Shown piece by piece: positions 1-28,100 of a stretch of DNA of 64,000 bases. The position numbers and the translations under genes were made by a program. The notes beneath the pieces were generated by a model. That model searched no databases. It was not told where the DNA came from and saw only the letters and a program-made list of their open reading frames with translations. Positions within the stretch are counted from its first letter, which is position 1. Each line of letters begins with the position of its first letter. Location: contig OX387202.1 in NCBI GenBank assembly GCA_947561715.1, positions 14,707,001 through 14,771,000 on the forward strand. Reading direction: 5' to 3'. Source of the DNA: Ascidia mentula. Lineage: Eukaryota; Chordata; Ascidiacea; Phlebobranchia; Ascidiidae.

Positions 1-15527
<15,527 letters not shown>

Positions 15528-16181
15528 TTAGTTTCTTCCTCATGTCACTTTGCTATACAATGTATCTCATAATTATCACAGCGAATTTAACTCAACAACT
15601 GGAAGTAATAATAAATAACGGAAATTTGTATGGACCGATGACTAAATATCAATTTTTGTCCATTTGTGGCACACACATAACACCCATCTCATTCCTGAAA
15701 ACGAGCTTTTTGCATAATTCACTGAATACAACAAACTCTTGGCAGGCAATGCTGTTACGATTCCAAACACCTCCACCTGTACGTGCAACAAGAACAAGCA
15801 GCAACTTAATTCCTCTTTCTAAATTTTTTCCATTCTGCGTAATCACACGCACCAGTGATTACGTATATTGCGCATCGAGGTCGTTATTCAAAGCTACAGC
15901 GGCTGCAAACTTCGTATAACTGTGCAATTGTTACACTTTCATTAACAATGCATCAATTATAACAATTAAACGATGTTTTTGACATCTTTAATTAGTATTT
16001 ATTTTTCGTAAAGTTTTCTTTTCAAAATCAAACAATGTCTTTGACTATAGAAATCGTAACCGTCGAGTTTCGAGATAGATAACAAAAACCAAACTCTCAC
16101 AGGCAATGTCGTGTGAGTAAACGTGAAGTTGTGAGTCTATTCGTGATTCATGTTTAATGTTTTGATAGCAAATCATTCGTG
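15528..16181. promoter_or_regulatory. Divergent SMG1 / RING1-RNF2 intergenic region
   Basis: Only 654 bp separate the two start codons, which point away from each other. No TATA box stands at a convincing distance from either start. The stretch is AT-rich without a repeat I recognise. A shared or bidirectional promoter is inferred from geometry. A 125-codon plus-strand open frame inside it (15542-15919) resembles no family and has no splice context, so it is not called. Confidence 0.5.
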
Positions 16182-18727
16182 ATGTCGCAAAACAGTTTAG
16201 TGCAAACAACGAAAACATGGGAATTAACGCCGTACGAACTGCAGCGCACCCCGCAGGTAAAACGATATCGAACGTACATTTCCGTTTTGAAAAAAAATTC
16301 AACGAAAAGCAATATTTTCATCCATTTTGAACTTGCGGTGTACGGTAACTGTTTGTTTGTATTCCTATAATACTCAATTATTCTAAACTAAATAGCGTCG
16401 ATTTTTTTTTGCAGGAAGTCATAACGGACAACACGGTAATAGCCGTATCACCACGGAGTTTGCACAGCGAACTGATGTGTCCAATATGTTTGGACATGCT
16501 TCGTAACACAATGACCACGAAAGAGTGCTTACACAGATTTTGCTCTGAATGCATCACCACTGCATTAAGAAGCGGGTAATTTTTTTTGTTAATCACTGTA
16601 AAAACACATGTCAAAACGGATATTACCTTTATGTAATATAAGTTCCAGGGTGCAGTGTGCTCTTTTCTTAAATAATATGGTCCCTTGTTTTAGAAATAAA
16701 GAATGTCCTACATGCCGCAAGAAGTTGGTCTCTAGAAGATCATTGAGGCCTGACCCTAACTTTGATGCCCTGATTGCGAAAATTTACCCATCTCGCGATG
16801 AATATGAGGCACACCAAGAAAAAGTGTTGCAGAACATCACCAAACACCACAACCAAGCTGCTCTAACGGCCAGTGTGGAGGAGGGTCTGAGATCTCAGGC
16901 CATAAGCAGGTATTATATAAGCATATGAGAAATGTATGTATAAATGTGTATTCAGACAACTTTATAAATCCTGGGTCACTTTCTGAGAAATATTTTGCTC
17001 CACAGGCAACAGAAAATGAAAAAGTCTGAAATGGCTACTCCCAAGCCTGTAAAGACTGAAACAAAGATAGAATTGAATGACGAAGGCAAAGAAAATATAG
17101 GTAGGTCAAGTTTATTTCCCTGACTATTGGCACATAACAGAATATACGCTTGGGTCTGACTGGACTGTTTTTAAATCAAAGAAAGCGAACTGTCTTCTCC
17201 CGTTGCCAAAAAGGTGAAAGAAGAAGATTGTGTCGATGAGGCAGTTCCAAGCACATCAGCACCGTCAGAAGGTAAAAGTTTCTTTTTTGCTTCAAGAGGT
17301 ACTTAGTAAATCAACGTATCAAAATACATAAAAGTTATTTGAACATTTAGAATTTTTTGTAGTTGTCATATAAAGTTTTACTTTTCAAGCCTTACCATAT
17401 ATATAGTAGTACTGCCAAAGTACAAAACAAATGAAGAAGCACAGAATAATCAGTAAGCGTCAGACAGTACCCAGTACAAAACTTCAGCTTTATAGCTCTT
17501 GCTATTTTAAACAATGTAGGGTGATAATTGGCATCCTGATATTAACTAAAAATTATGGTCTCACCACCTGTTGACTAATTGTGATGCAGATACTGTAAAT
17601 GGAAACAAAGAAAACTCTATGTCTATTGAGTTGGAACTTCATGCACATCCAGAAGAGGTGAACTTCAGTGGGGAACAACACGTCAGGTATGTAAACTTGC
17701 TCACAATGTGTACTGCATTGCTATTACAGACTGTTGTTGTTATAACATGTGATTTTTTTTTATATGCACTTTCAGTGGAACGTGTACATTAATATTTAAT
17801 TGCACTAAACGTATTTAATTACAAATTGTTTGGATGTGCTAGAATACGATTTAAAAAACCTTTTTTTTGTTTGGGGGGGTGGGGGGCTGGTTCTGATCCA
17901 AATTTATTGTGACACATTAATAGCGATAGCACTGCACTGGGCATAAGTGCACTAGTGTAATGAATGAAAATCAATTCTTAAAATTGCCAAACCTAAAAAT
18001 AAATATTTAAACCCATGCATTGGGAATGTATATTGTGCATGTTAAGCCCAAAGAAATATAAAATTTAAGGTTATGCATTTACTCCAAATGATATATTTAT
18101 GCACTTCGAACTGTTTTAACCGAATATCTTCTAGGTTGGTAAGGACATCTGTCCATGCTACAGTTAAACACTTGTCTCGATATATTGCCATGAGATTGAA
18201 CCTCGAAACCAAAGAAAATCCACCAGCCACCGAAAACTTGCTCGATCCAAATCTTCCCGAATTCTCTATTTTTAATAAGACACCTGAAGGCTCCTTCACA
18301 GTAAGTTGTGTGTGGTTGGCACTTTTTTGCTTTAAAGCCATTAAATTTCAGTCTTTAATATCTGGAAGCTCTGTTTTGGCCAGTCGTAGTCACCCAACTT
18401 TGTTGCTGTTTAAAAATTACTCAATATGCTTGTTGTTTGGACCTAAATGCATAGTGTCAATTTACCACAACCGGTAGTTGAATTGCTTTTTGTCATACAT
18501 GGATGTCAAATTATTATATATTTATAGCTGGTTTTATACCTTGGTTCTTCATGGCACATCAAATCAACAAGGCCGCTCACCAAAGGCATGTCTAACTATG
18601 TTATACCCAAAACTTAATTTTTCAGTTACTCGATGCTGAAGGCACCCTGACGTCATTGCAGGAACAACAAAGCAACCCGGAATCCACATTACAGCTTTAC
18701 TACCGTAGACAAGAAACACAAGTGTAG
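16182..18727 (+). CDS. RNF2: RING1/RNF2-type Polycomb E3 ubiquitin ligase
   Basis: Catalytic subunit of Polycomb repressive complex 1, which monoubiquitinates histone H2A in the nucleus. Eight exons: 16182-16256, 16415-16575, 16694-16909, 17006-17100, 17182-17271, 17590-17686, 18135-18300, 18626-18727; all phases agree and give 333 aa (human RNF2 is about 336). The N terminus [14 protein letters not shown] and the RING finger are family hallmarks. The C3HC4 ligands are C47, C50, C63, H65, C68, C71, C83 and C86. [15 protein letters not shown] follows. A Lys/Glu-rich linker (about 150-210) leads to the RAWUL domain, which normally binds CBX/RYBP proteins. Tunicates may have one gene for vertebrate RING1 and RNF2, so the symbol means the family. 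It diverges from SMG1 and converges on PAXIP1. Confidence 0.96.
17869..17890 (+). repeat. G-run in RING1/RNF2 intron
   Basis: A run of seven G, then T, then six G, ends in CTGG, in an otherwise AT-rich intron. On the transcribed RNA this gives clustered G-tracts that could stack. It has too few separate tracts for a classic four-tract quadruplex unless the runs are split. Confidence 0.4.
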
Positions 18728-19166
18728 AAACGACGTTCATGGAATCCAATTCCTAAATAAGAGTTCCACCACGACCGCTAGATGTCGCACCGGAGCGCTT
18801 AGTTGCAGAAGGCTTCAAATGACTACATTTCTGATACTTATTTGACGTTTCTTTCTGCTACATGTAAAAGCACAGCAGATTATCGTGGAATGCTTTCGTG
18901 TGGCGATTACCTTTTATTTCTTTCCAAATACAGATGGAACAATTGGGTATTTTGTTTGGCAGAACGCAGCGAAGAAGGATTTGAAACAAAATAATTCACT
19001 AAGAAAAGTACGAAAAAAACTGCGTCACTATAGCAACCAACGCCATGTATTATTCCTGTTGACGCACGAAGAAATTTTTCGATAACACACCCAGATACTT
19101 GCATGCGACGTTTGGCACACAAAATCACGTTTCGTCACCGATGACAATCCCAGTATACACGTGCTT
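18728..19166. other. Convergent 3' region between RING1/RNF2 and PAXIP1
   Basis: This 439-bp stretch separates the two stop codons and should hold both 3' UTRs, possibly overlapping. It contains a CCGCTAGATGTCGCACCGG motif at about 18776-18795; related 'catctagcgg' motifs occur near 41036 and 41120. Small open frames here lack family similarity. Confidence 0.5.
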
Positions 19167-22100
19167 TCACAAGCGGTAGAGTTCGGTGTTGATTTCCTGA
19201 CGTAGCACACCGCTTAATACGATCTCGGCATTGTGAACAGGTATCCCTTCTTTCTTAAGAGACAGGTAGACAGAATCGTCATCCGGACACGATATCACAA
19301 AGATTCTGCTCTGCGGGCTCTGCAATTACGTGTCGGTATTATTAAGTTGGAGTCACAGCCGAGACTGGATCGAGTACACAAAAACCTCCTCTGTTAATTT
19401 CTCCAATACGCCGTGCCAGCCTTGGGTCTATTAAACACTAATAACTTAAATGATATCGCTGAGAACTTCTGCGAACTATTTAAAAAACATGAAATAAGCA
19501 TTTAAAAACACTTGAATATTAAAAGGCTTCTGTTAAAATATTTACAAACCTTACATACAAAACTCTAGTTAATTATTAAGACTCACCGCTCGAGAATGGA
19601 CATGTTTGATAACAGCACAAGAAGGCATCTTACTGAGAACTTTGCCACCCCCGCACTCGATGATCTGACGTAACGTTTGGCGCTCTGGCACCACCTTGTG
19701 AGTGATGGCGAACAGACAATCCTGTGCAACAGGTGGTGGAAAGTGCGTTAAGTTTATATACTTGGAACGAAGAGCAAGTATTGTGCCGTGTTAACTTCAC
19801 TATCGAAAACATTCTATCCAAGTCAATAAAGATGTTTTAGCAATTGAAATTAAACAAGCACTGGGTACGCTAGGGTAGTGACTTAAAAAAGTCGAATCCA
19901 GCGCTTACAAACGTCAAATTGAAACATATATATGTCGTTTAACAGCATTAAAAAGCTGCGTATAGGATTAGCATAACAACGTACTTTGAACAATGGTGAT
20001 TTTCGAGCTCTTCTAATGGTTTCCTGCAAGGAGAAGTTAAATTTCGTCTCGGCCGCCTTGTCAACAAGGTGGAAATTCTGTTCGTCTGAAAAATCGAACA
20101 AAAAAAATTAAATCATAGAGGAAATTTCTAAATTGTTTGTCATAAAATGCAACTGCATAAATTACTAAATATATTTGGCCCCCCTAACCCCCCATTGGCG
20201 TCCGCAGAAAAAATCAGGTGGTTGGAAAAAAATTGTTCATGCTTTTTTGTGTTTTCAACCGTCCTCATAAAGTTTGTGTTTTATTCTGTTTTCCAAGAGG
20301 GAATGTCCCCCTACTGCGGACGCCAAATATTTTTCAAACTATAACATGTCGAGCAGTTGCTCCATTTACATAAATAAATGCCATTGTTTGTCGATTGACC
20401 GGGTTTATAATTCACCAAGCTCACTAGGGGACGATAAAGAAAAAGTTTTGGAAACACTGCTCTGTCAACTACGAGTTGCTTTGCGGTTTAGACACGATAT
20501 GACACAAATCGTTCCCAGTCAAAGGACAAAAGCATCAATGCGCATAACTTTTTGAAATAAAGCAATGAAAAAATTTACCGAGCAGCTCTTTGGCTTTGAA
20601 ACTCTCCTCGATCCAGCCAGGCGTGACGACGTGCGCACACGAGGAGATGCAGGATAGAAATTTTACAGTGCGCGAAACGTGATTGGCCACTAGGTGGGTG
20701 CAAAGAGTCAGCGTGCTTTCGACGCGACCACCCAGATTGGTGATTTTCTGTCAAAAAATTATGGTCAACAACCTACTAGTGTTAGGTAGCTGTGGTATGT
20801 TGGCAAATACGGTCAATTGAATAGCAAAGATGTAGCTTCCAAATTCCAGTATTTTTAAAGCCATACTAAACACTATAACCAAGGGCGAACCGTTGGAAAA
20901 ATGTTTCCCAAATGCAGCAAAAAAAGTAACACAAGCGTTGAGCGCACGTATGAAAAATATAAGTTGTTTTATTAAAAGTTAAACAATCCTACTGGACTTA
21001 GGGTTATTCATTTTGGTTGGCCAGAGAAATTAAGAAGTTACACTGTATTAAATTTATTAGTAGGACTCAAAAATGGGAATTTGGGAAGTTGAAACGAACT
21101 TTATCGATCGCTTCGAGAAAAATGTAAGCATGCAGAGGTCGGCAGCCTTCCCATAGTCTGCTTTCAAATTGCAAAAATTATGTAGTCGGCGCTATTATAT
21201 TACAGTACAAAATAAGGCGATAATCTGCATAAAATGCAAATGACTCGCAAGGTTTAATAACGTCATAAACAGCATAGAGAACTCAATCAGTTAGTTCCAG
21301 CACTGATGGGCACAGTAGTGTTCGAAACGTTTACTTCTATTGATATTAGCTTTGGATTTTCTAATACGTGAGAACGATATTGTTGGCGAAAAAATGACTC
21401 CACCTACTGATACTGCACAGTTTGGCATTGGGGCGCTGCTATGAAAAAGTTTCAGACCGCTTGTCCATATGAACTGATAGTTGTGACACTTGATAAACCA
21501 CATTTACTTACGGCGCCTAATTCCTGTACAGTGATGGGAGCGAAGCCAGTGAAACAGACCCTGGGTAGTGCGTGGAAGGTTTCGCTCGGTCTCGGGCATT
21601 TTGCTGGAGATGGACTTGGAGGCATCGACTCAAGCTTTCGTTTCACTTGCGATTTGGACAGAGATTCGGGCGAAACATGGATCTTCATTTTCCACGCCTC
21701 TGTTGCAAGAAATCGCGTGTTACGATGCGTTGTTGGTATGCAGTTGCATAATAAATCAGTTATGGACAAACTCTGGCTCGTTGGGTCTTTAAAAAGGGGC
21801 CCGCGAAGGCAGTTCATACTGGAGTTGAATAAATTTTACTGCACGTGTTTTTGCTTTTCGGTTGCAGTTTTTTAACGTTAACTGCTGTAAATAGATTGTA
21901 AAGTAATCACTCTTTACCCATTGCAGCGTTTCCCCCAATTTTATTGACACAAATTCACGTGTATATTGTTTTAGAATTTTTTCAATTTCGTTGAAAAAAA
22001 ATCAATAAACGTTTATATTTAATTTGCGCAAATTCCGCGCATTTTTTCTTTTAAGGAACAATCGCCCACCCACAAAAATCTCACATACTTTACCTTCCAG

Positions 22101-25100
22101 AAACGAGAATCTATACGGCCCCCAGAAGGGTGACCAAATACCTAAATATTAACATCGACGAACCTAAGAATTGCTGTGACTTGGAGAAGTCCAAAATCAG
22201 ACCGAAGGCGGTCTCAGCATCATCATCAAATTTCTGGTATTTGGTCTGCAGCATGTCCACAGACTCACAACTGTGCAGAGAGTCCCGCATCCAACGCAGT
22301 GTTACGCAAGGTATTCTCCACTCCTTGGCCTTGTCCATTTTCGCACTCTTAGTTCTATGGATGTATGTTTTAAATATTACAGAAGCTATTTCTGTTATTA
22401 AGCATAGGGTCAGTTATGTGAGTTTTGTGAGCTGCAGACAAATTGCCACTGTTTCGGTCTATAAGGTCTCATCAGTGCAGTTTGGTTTGACTGTGGACGA
22501 TTCTGCCACCCAAACGTCTATTTCTACGGATTATTCATTTTAAAATTTGGTGTTCAGTGAAACGACTGGATAGAAATTTAAAAAAAATATGTTTGAAATC
22601 AAGCTGGAAAATTACCTTTTGCAGACGAGAGCTGTGTTGGAGCGACTAAAATATCCCGTGAATTTGGCCCCACACACAAAAGCCATCATCTTCAATCGTT
22701 CGCGTTCCTTGGCGTGGAAACCACTGTAGCTGATCGTCTGCATCACAAACACAACAATTAAACCTGTTTACTCGCTAATATGGGTTTATTTTCGTCGCTT
22801 TGGTCTTGCGATGACTATGATTCCACTATGCTCCCCGATATAGCAAAGCAAAGGCGTTTCAATGGTATACTATCACGTTATTGCGCATAGTGAATTACAA
22901 CGTAACCACTCAAGAAATATGTGTAGTATAGCAGCATGGTCACTGATGAAACAACCAGGCCCCTCATTTGCATTGTAGTTTTATGATATAAGCATAGACA
23001 AGCTCTTCAACCTTATGAGGCAAATGGGAAACTATTAGGGCCAAAGTGACACTAAACACATGGCATAAATCCCTGGCCGAACCAATGCTTACGTGTTTGA
23101 CAGCCGGTTTGTCGTTTAGGGGAAACACCGTGGGAAGGTGGATTGCGAGCCAGGGAACTTTGAGAATGCGAAGTTGCATGACGTCATTTAGCCAGTACAC
23201 CGTCACGCATCGCTTCCGATCGGCGATAGCTTGCCTGTTGAAGTTTGGGGATTGGAATTTAGAAACAAACCATCATTTTACACATAATAATTCTATGTTA
23301 AATTTCATAAAGCAATCTGTGGACAGCTCAGATGGATTTTTTAATGAGAAAAATATATTTCGCCTAAAAAGGCATCATCATCAGTTTCGGTTAACATAAG
23401 GCAGAGCAGTTTGTTGCTGTCGCTGCCATGCATAACGTTGAATTAAGTCAAAGGTTATTCTGACAGCTAAAAAACAACTCCTGTTTTTGGCAAAATTTTG
23501 TCCGACACTGCGATATACTACACTAACCAATCCATGAAGCGCAAAAAAATGTTTTAAATTCTATTAAGTTACATATTGATGCCACACAATTTTTTTACGC
23601 TCGTCCACCTGAATATTGGAGTCGTTGCTGTAGCGCAGATCACGTGGGTGCATATTGGGAGATACGAGTCCTCCACCACCCCACCAAATTTCTGGATCAT
23701 CTGCAAGAAACAATTTACAAAATATTTTTAGAAGTATGAAAAATGCGGGTCAAACCATCGGAAAAGGCTTCAGTTATGAATTGATGGGATTTTTCAATCT
23801 GTCCGTGAACCACAAAATGTTTTTTTTAACTTCTGTTTTAAAACAGTGTTTCCAAAAGTTTTTTTGACCGCGGAACCCTGCAATTTATTTAGGTTGCCTG
23901 TGAAACCCCCAAAATGCCATAAACATCAAGTAAACCCAAACGTATTTCTGCGTGGCGTTTCGCTTGGACGAAAAACTAAGTTTCCACAAATGAAAAAACA
24001 AACGTTGCCACGCAACCACGAAAAATACCCAAAAAAGCATAATATTGCCTCGGGGCCAAGAAATGGACGAACCCAACGAAACGAAACCTAATCTCAAAAA
24101 ATGTTTCAATGTATAAGGAGTCCTTGCAATTATTATATCACAAAATAAACCATATTTGACTCACTTTCTTCCACAACTCAATCACGCTGACGTCACTGAG
24201 TACCTCCTCGTATTCGCATATGTAGAAAATACAACCGAGCAGGAACAGATCGGGCGGCACTGTAGAATCAACGAAAAGTCAGTATGTTTAACATGCGACG
24301 TTCACCATTCGAAGCGATCGCCTAATCCAGGGGTTCTCAAACCTTTTTAGCCTCGCGGCACACTCGGATCCTTTTAATTCGTTTGCGGCACACCTTTTAA
24401 GTCCGTTCAAGATATAAAAGGAAACAACAGGTAGATCCTGGTAAGGTGAACCGATTGCTTTAATTTACACAGTTTGAGAAACCCTGGCATAGTGCGCAGT
24501 ATCAGTGCACTAAAAGCATGCGTTCTTCGGCAAAGAACACTTTAACAACAAAAAATCGATATTTGTTTCTTAAAATCTATAGCGCCGTCCACTCATAGTA
24601 GGTACTTTTCAATATTAATGAAAAAAACGCCACTGGTCTGATAGACCACATTGTGATGCAACAAAACCAACCTTTTTCGGTAGCTTCCCTAACCGCGAAC
24701 TGACCGTCAATCTCCTTCACGTCACACAGTAGTGGGTCAACAAACTTTCCTCTCGTTTCAGAAACCAAAGCCTCCTGTTTCCCTCTCTCTGGCGCCACCG
24801 CGGGGATACTGTGCGTCTGTGGCTGCAGTTGCTGATTTGGCAGATGCTGATTGGCTGGAACCGCGGCGGGGCGGGGATGCCCCATTGCGTGCATTGGGTG
24901 TGCGTGTTGGGCCATCGCCGCCTGAGGGTGCCCTGGGGGAAATTGGTGCTGTCCCTGGCCCATGTACTGGCCCCTAGGTGACGGCATCATCAGTTGTGAC
25001 GTCATCACGCCTGATGGGTAAAACAGTTGAATTCTATTTTTTTGTTAGATTTACTAAAGCCACTGTACTTTTGATAACATGGCAAAAATTTGTCATCGGG

Positions 25101-28100
25101 CGTGATTACATCACAGCTGATAATTTAAAAAAAAAGTTATAATCACCTTCATTCACAATTTACCTTGTAAACGATATTATAGCCACAATCGCCAGCCTAT
25201 CATTAAGAAGCAGAAGCGCAAACAGTGCCTAACAAACCTTGCGGGTGGAAATGGGGCTGCTGGGGCATTCCCGGTGGGTGCTCCCCCATTTGGGGTTGAT
25301 TCATGGGGTTGGTTGGGGTGGTCGGAACTTGGGGTTTCTGTGCAAACAAATAATGTAAGTTGGTTTGTAGCAAAATTTGATTAATTTTTTCAAGCTAAGT
25401 TTGCCACACAGGCTAGTGCAGTGCCACAGTCAACAGCTGCACTGACAAGACCTTACCGGTCGAAACAGTGTGTACACCTGTCTGCAAATATATGGGGTTT
25501 ATCAACTAGCCTTTAATTTAAAGATGCATGAGGCCCTGTGGGAGTAAAAATGCTACGTAAAAATAAACACTAACCTTAGCTTTAGTTGTTCTGGCGCGGG
25601 GCTTTGGTTTCGTCTCCTCATCACCTGTCTCTGTTTTCTTGCGAGATTTCGTCCGTTTCTTGGGGACAGAACCACCGCTTTGTTGTGTGGATGGAACTGA
25701 ACGAAACATTGACACATGGTGAATCTTCGTTGCGTGGTACACAAAACGTACGTTTAATAAAATATATTCGGTGTGTTTAACCGCAACGGCACTTGGAAAT
25801 TTCGTACAACTTGCAAGCACTAGAGCCAATAATGTTTTTAGTGACACCCTTGGTTTTGTTTGGCCACAATGTTTCAACCTTGGTTTGTTTCCGGCGAGTT
25901 ACACATAATTTGGTCCAAGAACATCGTTTATTACACAAAAATCTTTAAACAGTGGATAGAGATACGGTTTAATACAAAAAAAAATGAACAAAGAAACGAA
26001 CACTCACCTTTCGGTGCCCCTTGCAAACTGGGGTGGATCAACGCAGGCTGGTCTCCCTGATGCTGCAAATTCATCAAACCCTGTTGTAAAGCAAGAGGGG
26101 AAATCCCCGCAATTCCTGCAGCCTCGAGTGATGAAGTTTTGGGGAACTGGTTGGCATTCATCGCACCTGGTGAACGCTCTCTGAACATGAACTGCTGCTG
26201 GGGCGAGGCCTGCATCTGGCCAGGCATGCGACTCATCATGAACTGATGACCTTGGGGCTGCATCATTTGACCTTGAACAGGAAGAGGATGAAAAGAAAGT
26301 TTTCAGTGTACGCAAAACATAGTTTTATGGTTGAAATTCGATTTTTTTTAAACAAGCCTGTAGTAATAGAGTGGATTTATTTAGACTGTGATTAGAGAAA
26401 TAACTTATTTTATGATTTGCCTTGTGAAAAGTTTGGTGGTGTTTGCTGCTGCTGCCCAGGGAACATAGACTGATGCTGATCCCCGGGAAAGTTGGGGTCT
26501 CCACTTGTTCTGGGCCATTTCTGGCCCATTGGGTCACCCATGCCCCCATGAGGTGCCGCCTGGGACCCGGGGGACGTCTGGAGCATATTCATTCTAATTT
26601 GTTGCTGCTGCATTTGCATGTGCATCATTTGCTGATGTTGCAAGCTAGAAAAGTCGCCACTGGTGGGGAATCTTCCTGGCTGCATCATTCCTGGTGGCCG
26701 CAGGCCCATCCTGGGCTTTTCACCCATCTTCTGCATCATCTGGGGGCTCACCATACCCCCAGATTGGTCCATTGCCCCAGGGACTTTCCCCTTCAATATC
26801 ATCTGCTGGGGGTTGAACTGAGTTTGTCCCGGTTTTGGTTGGAAGTTTTGGCCCATGGGGTGGACTTGTCGTATGGTGGAATGTGGAGACACGCGATTCG
26901 ATTGATTTCCCATCTTCTTTTTCTTGCTGCCTGGTGTCTGTGAAAAGGGGAATGTTAAAAAGGAATTCTGCATGTCGTACGCATCCTTGGTAGTCAGTTT
27001 TTTCTCGCTACACCCAAAAATGAGTGCCATTAGTGCAAAACAATGAGAAAGGAAAGTCACTGAAGGTCAAAAGGTAATTAAACACATAAACCCAAAGTAA
27101 ATGTGTGCAAACAACACATCAGTTTTGCAATTAAGCTTTAATATGACCACATTATTCAGTAAAAGTAGTTTACTGAAGCAAGCAAAATGATTTCTTTCCA
27201 CAACAAAAACCACTTTCAAGCACTTACTAGTAAACATACCACTTCAGAAAATCTAATTATTTGACTATTGACAATGAATAACATTAAACAAACCTGATTT
27301 CCACTGTTTCTTCTCGGAGAACCGCTTGTACTTCGTGGTTGAGGTGACATGAATGGTTGATTTGGTGACATCGACTGCTGTTGCATCATCATCTGTGGGG
27401 GTTGCCCACTGCCTGACATCATCATCTGGTTTGGTGACATCATCTGAAATCCTTGCTGGGCCGGTGAAGTTTGAAAAGATTGTGATGTCATTGTTGATGG
27501 CATCATCATGGAAGGATTCGGGTTTAGTGGTGAACGCATTGGATGGGAGCCAGCGAAGAATCTGAAAAAATGAAACAAAAATTTACATTTGCTCACAACT
27601 TTACAGTTTAACTCTTTTTAGTAAAAGCATTATTTAAGGCAATTGAGTGGTTTCTTTCGAGTATTTACACATTTTTAAATACCTGGGATTGGTCGTTGGG
27701 GTCCCTTGGCGATACATCTGTGTGGGAATTCCATATCTCATCTACATTTGAAAGTTAATTTTAGAAGACCAGTAATAAAACGTAAACGCCCAGCAGACTG
27801 TAGATATAGCGTGATATAGATGGTGATTCTACATATGATTGGACACGCAACTCCCTATATTACATTTAAATGACATTCTAGAAAGGGCAACTTTCATTAG
27901 CGAGTTTAGGCAGATATTTTTCATGTTTCCAGTGAAATTTGAACTCATGGCCCTTGGTGGGTGCAGTGGTCATATTACATTGGTGAGCAAGCACACAACT
28001 TGTCTTATAAATAAGGTAATGCAGTTGTATATACTTAAAACTACCTGCTGCATCATAGATGGGTTATTAGGTGAAAATTGTGGCTCTGCTGTCTGGCGAG

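Noticed and set aside
21441-21875. 144-codon plus-strand frame
   Set aside because: Antisense to the PAXIP1 exon 21818-21512, which has matching phases and BRCT homology.
26443-26943. 166-codon plus-strand frame
   Set aside because: It is antisense to the Met/Gln-rich PAXIP1 exon 26937-26421; the His/Leu-rich sequence is what the complement of CAN/ATG repeats gives.
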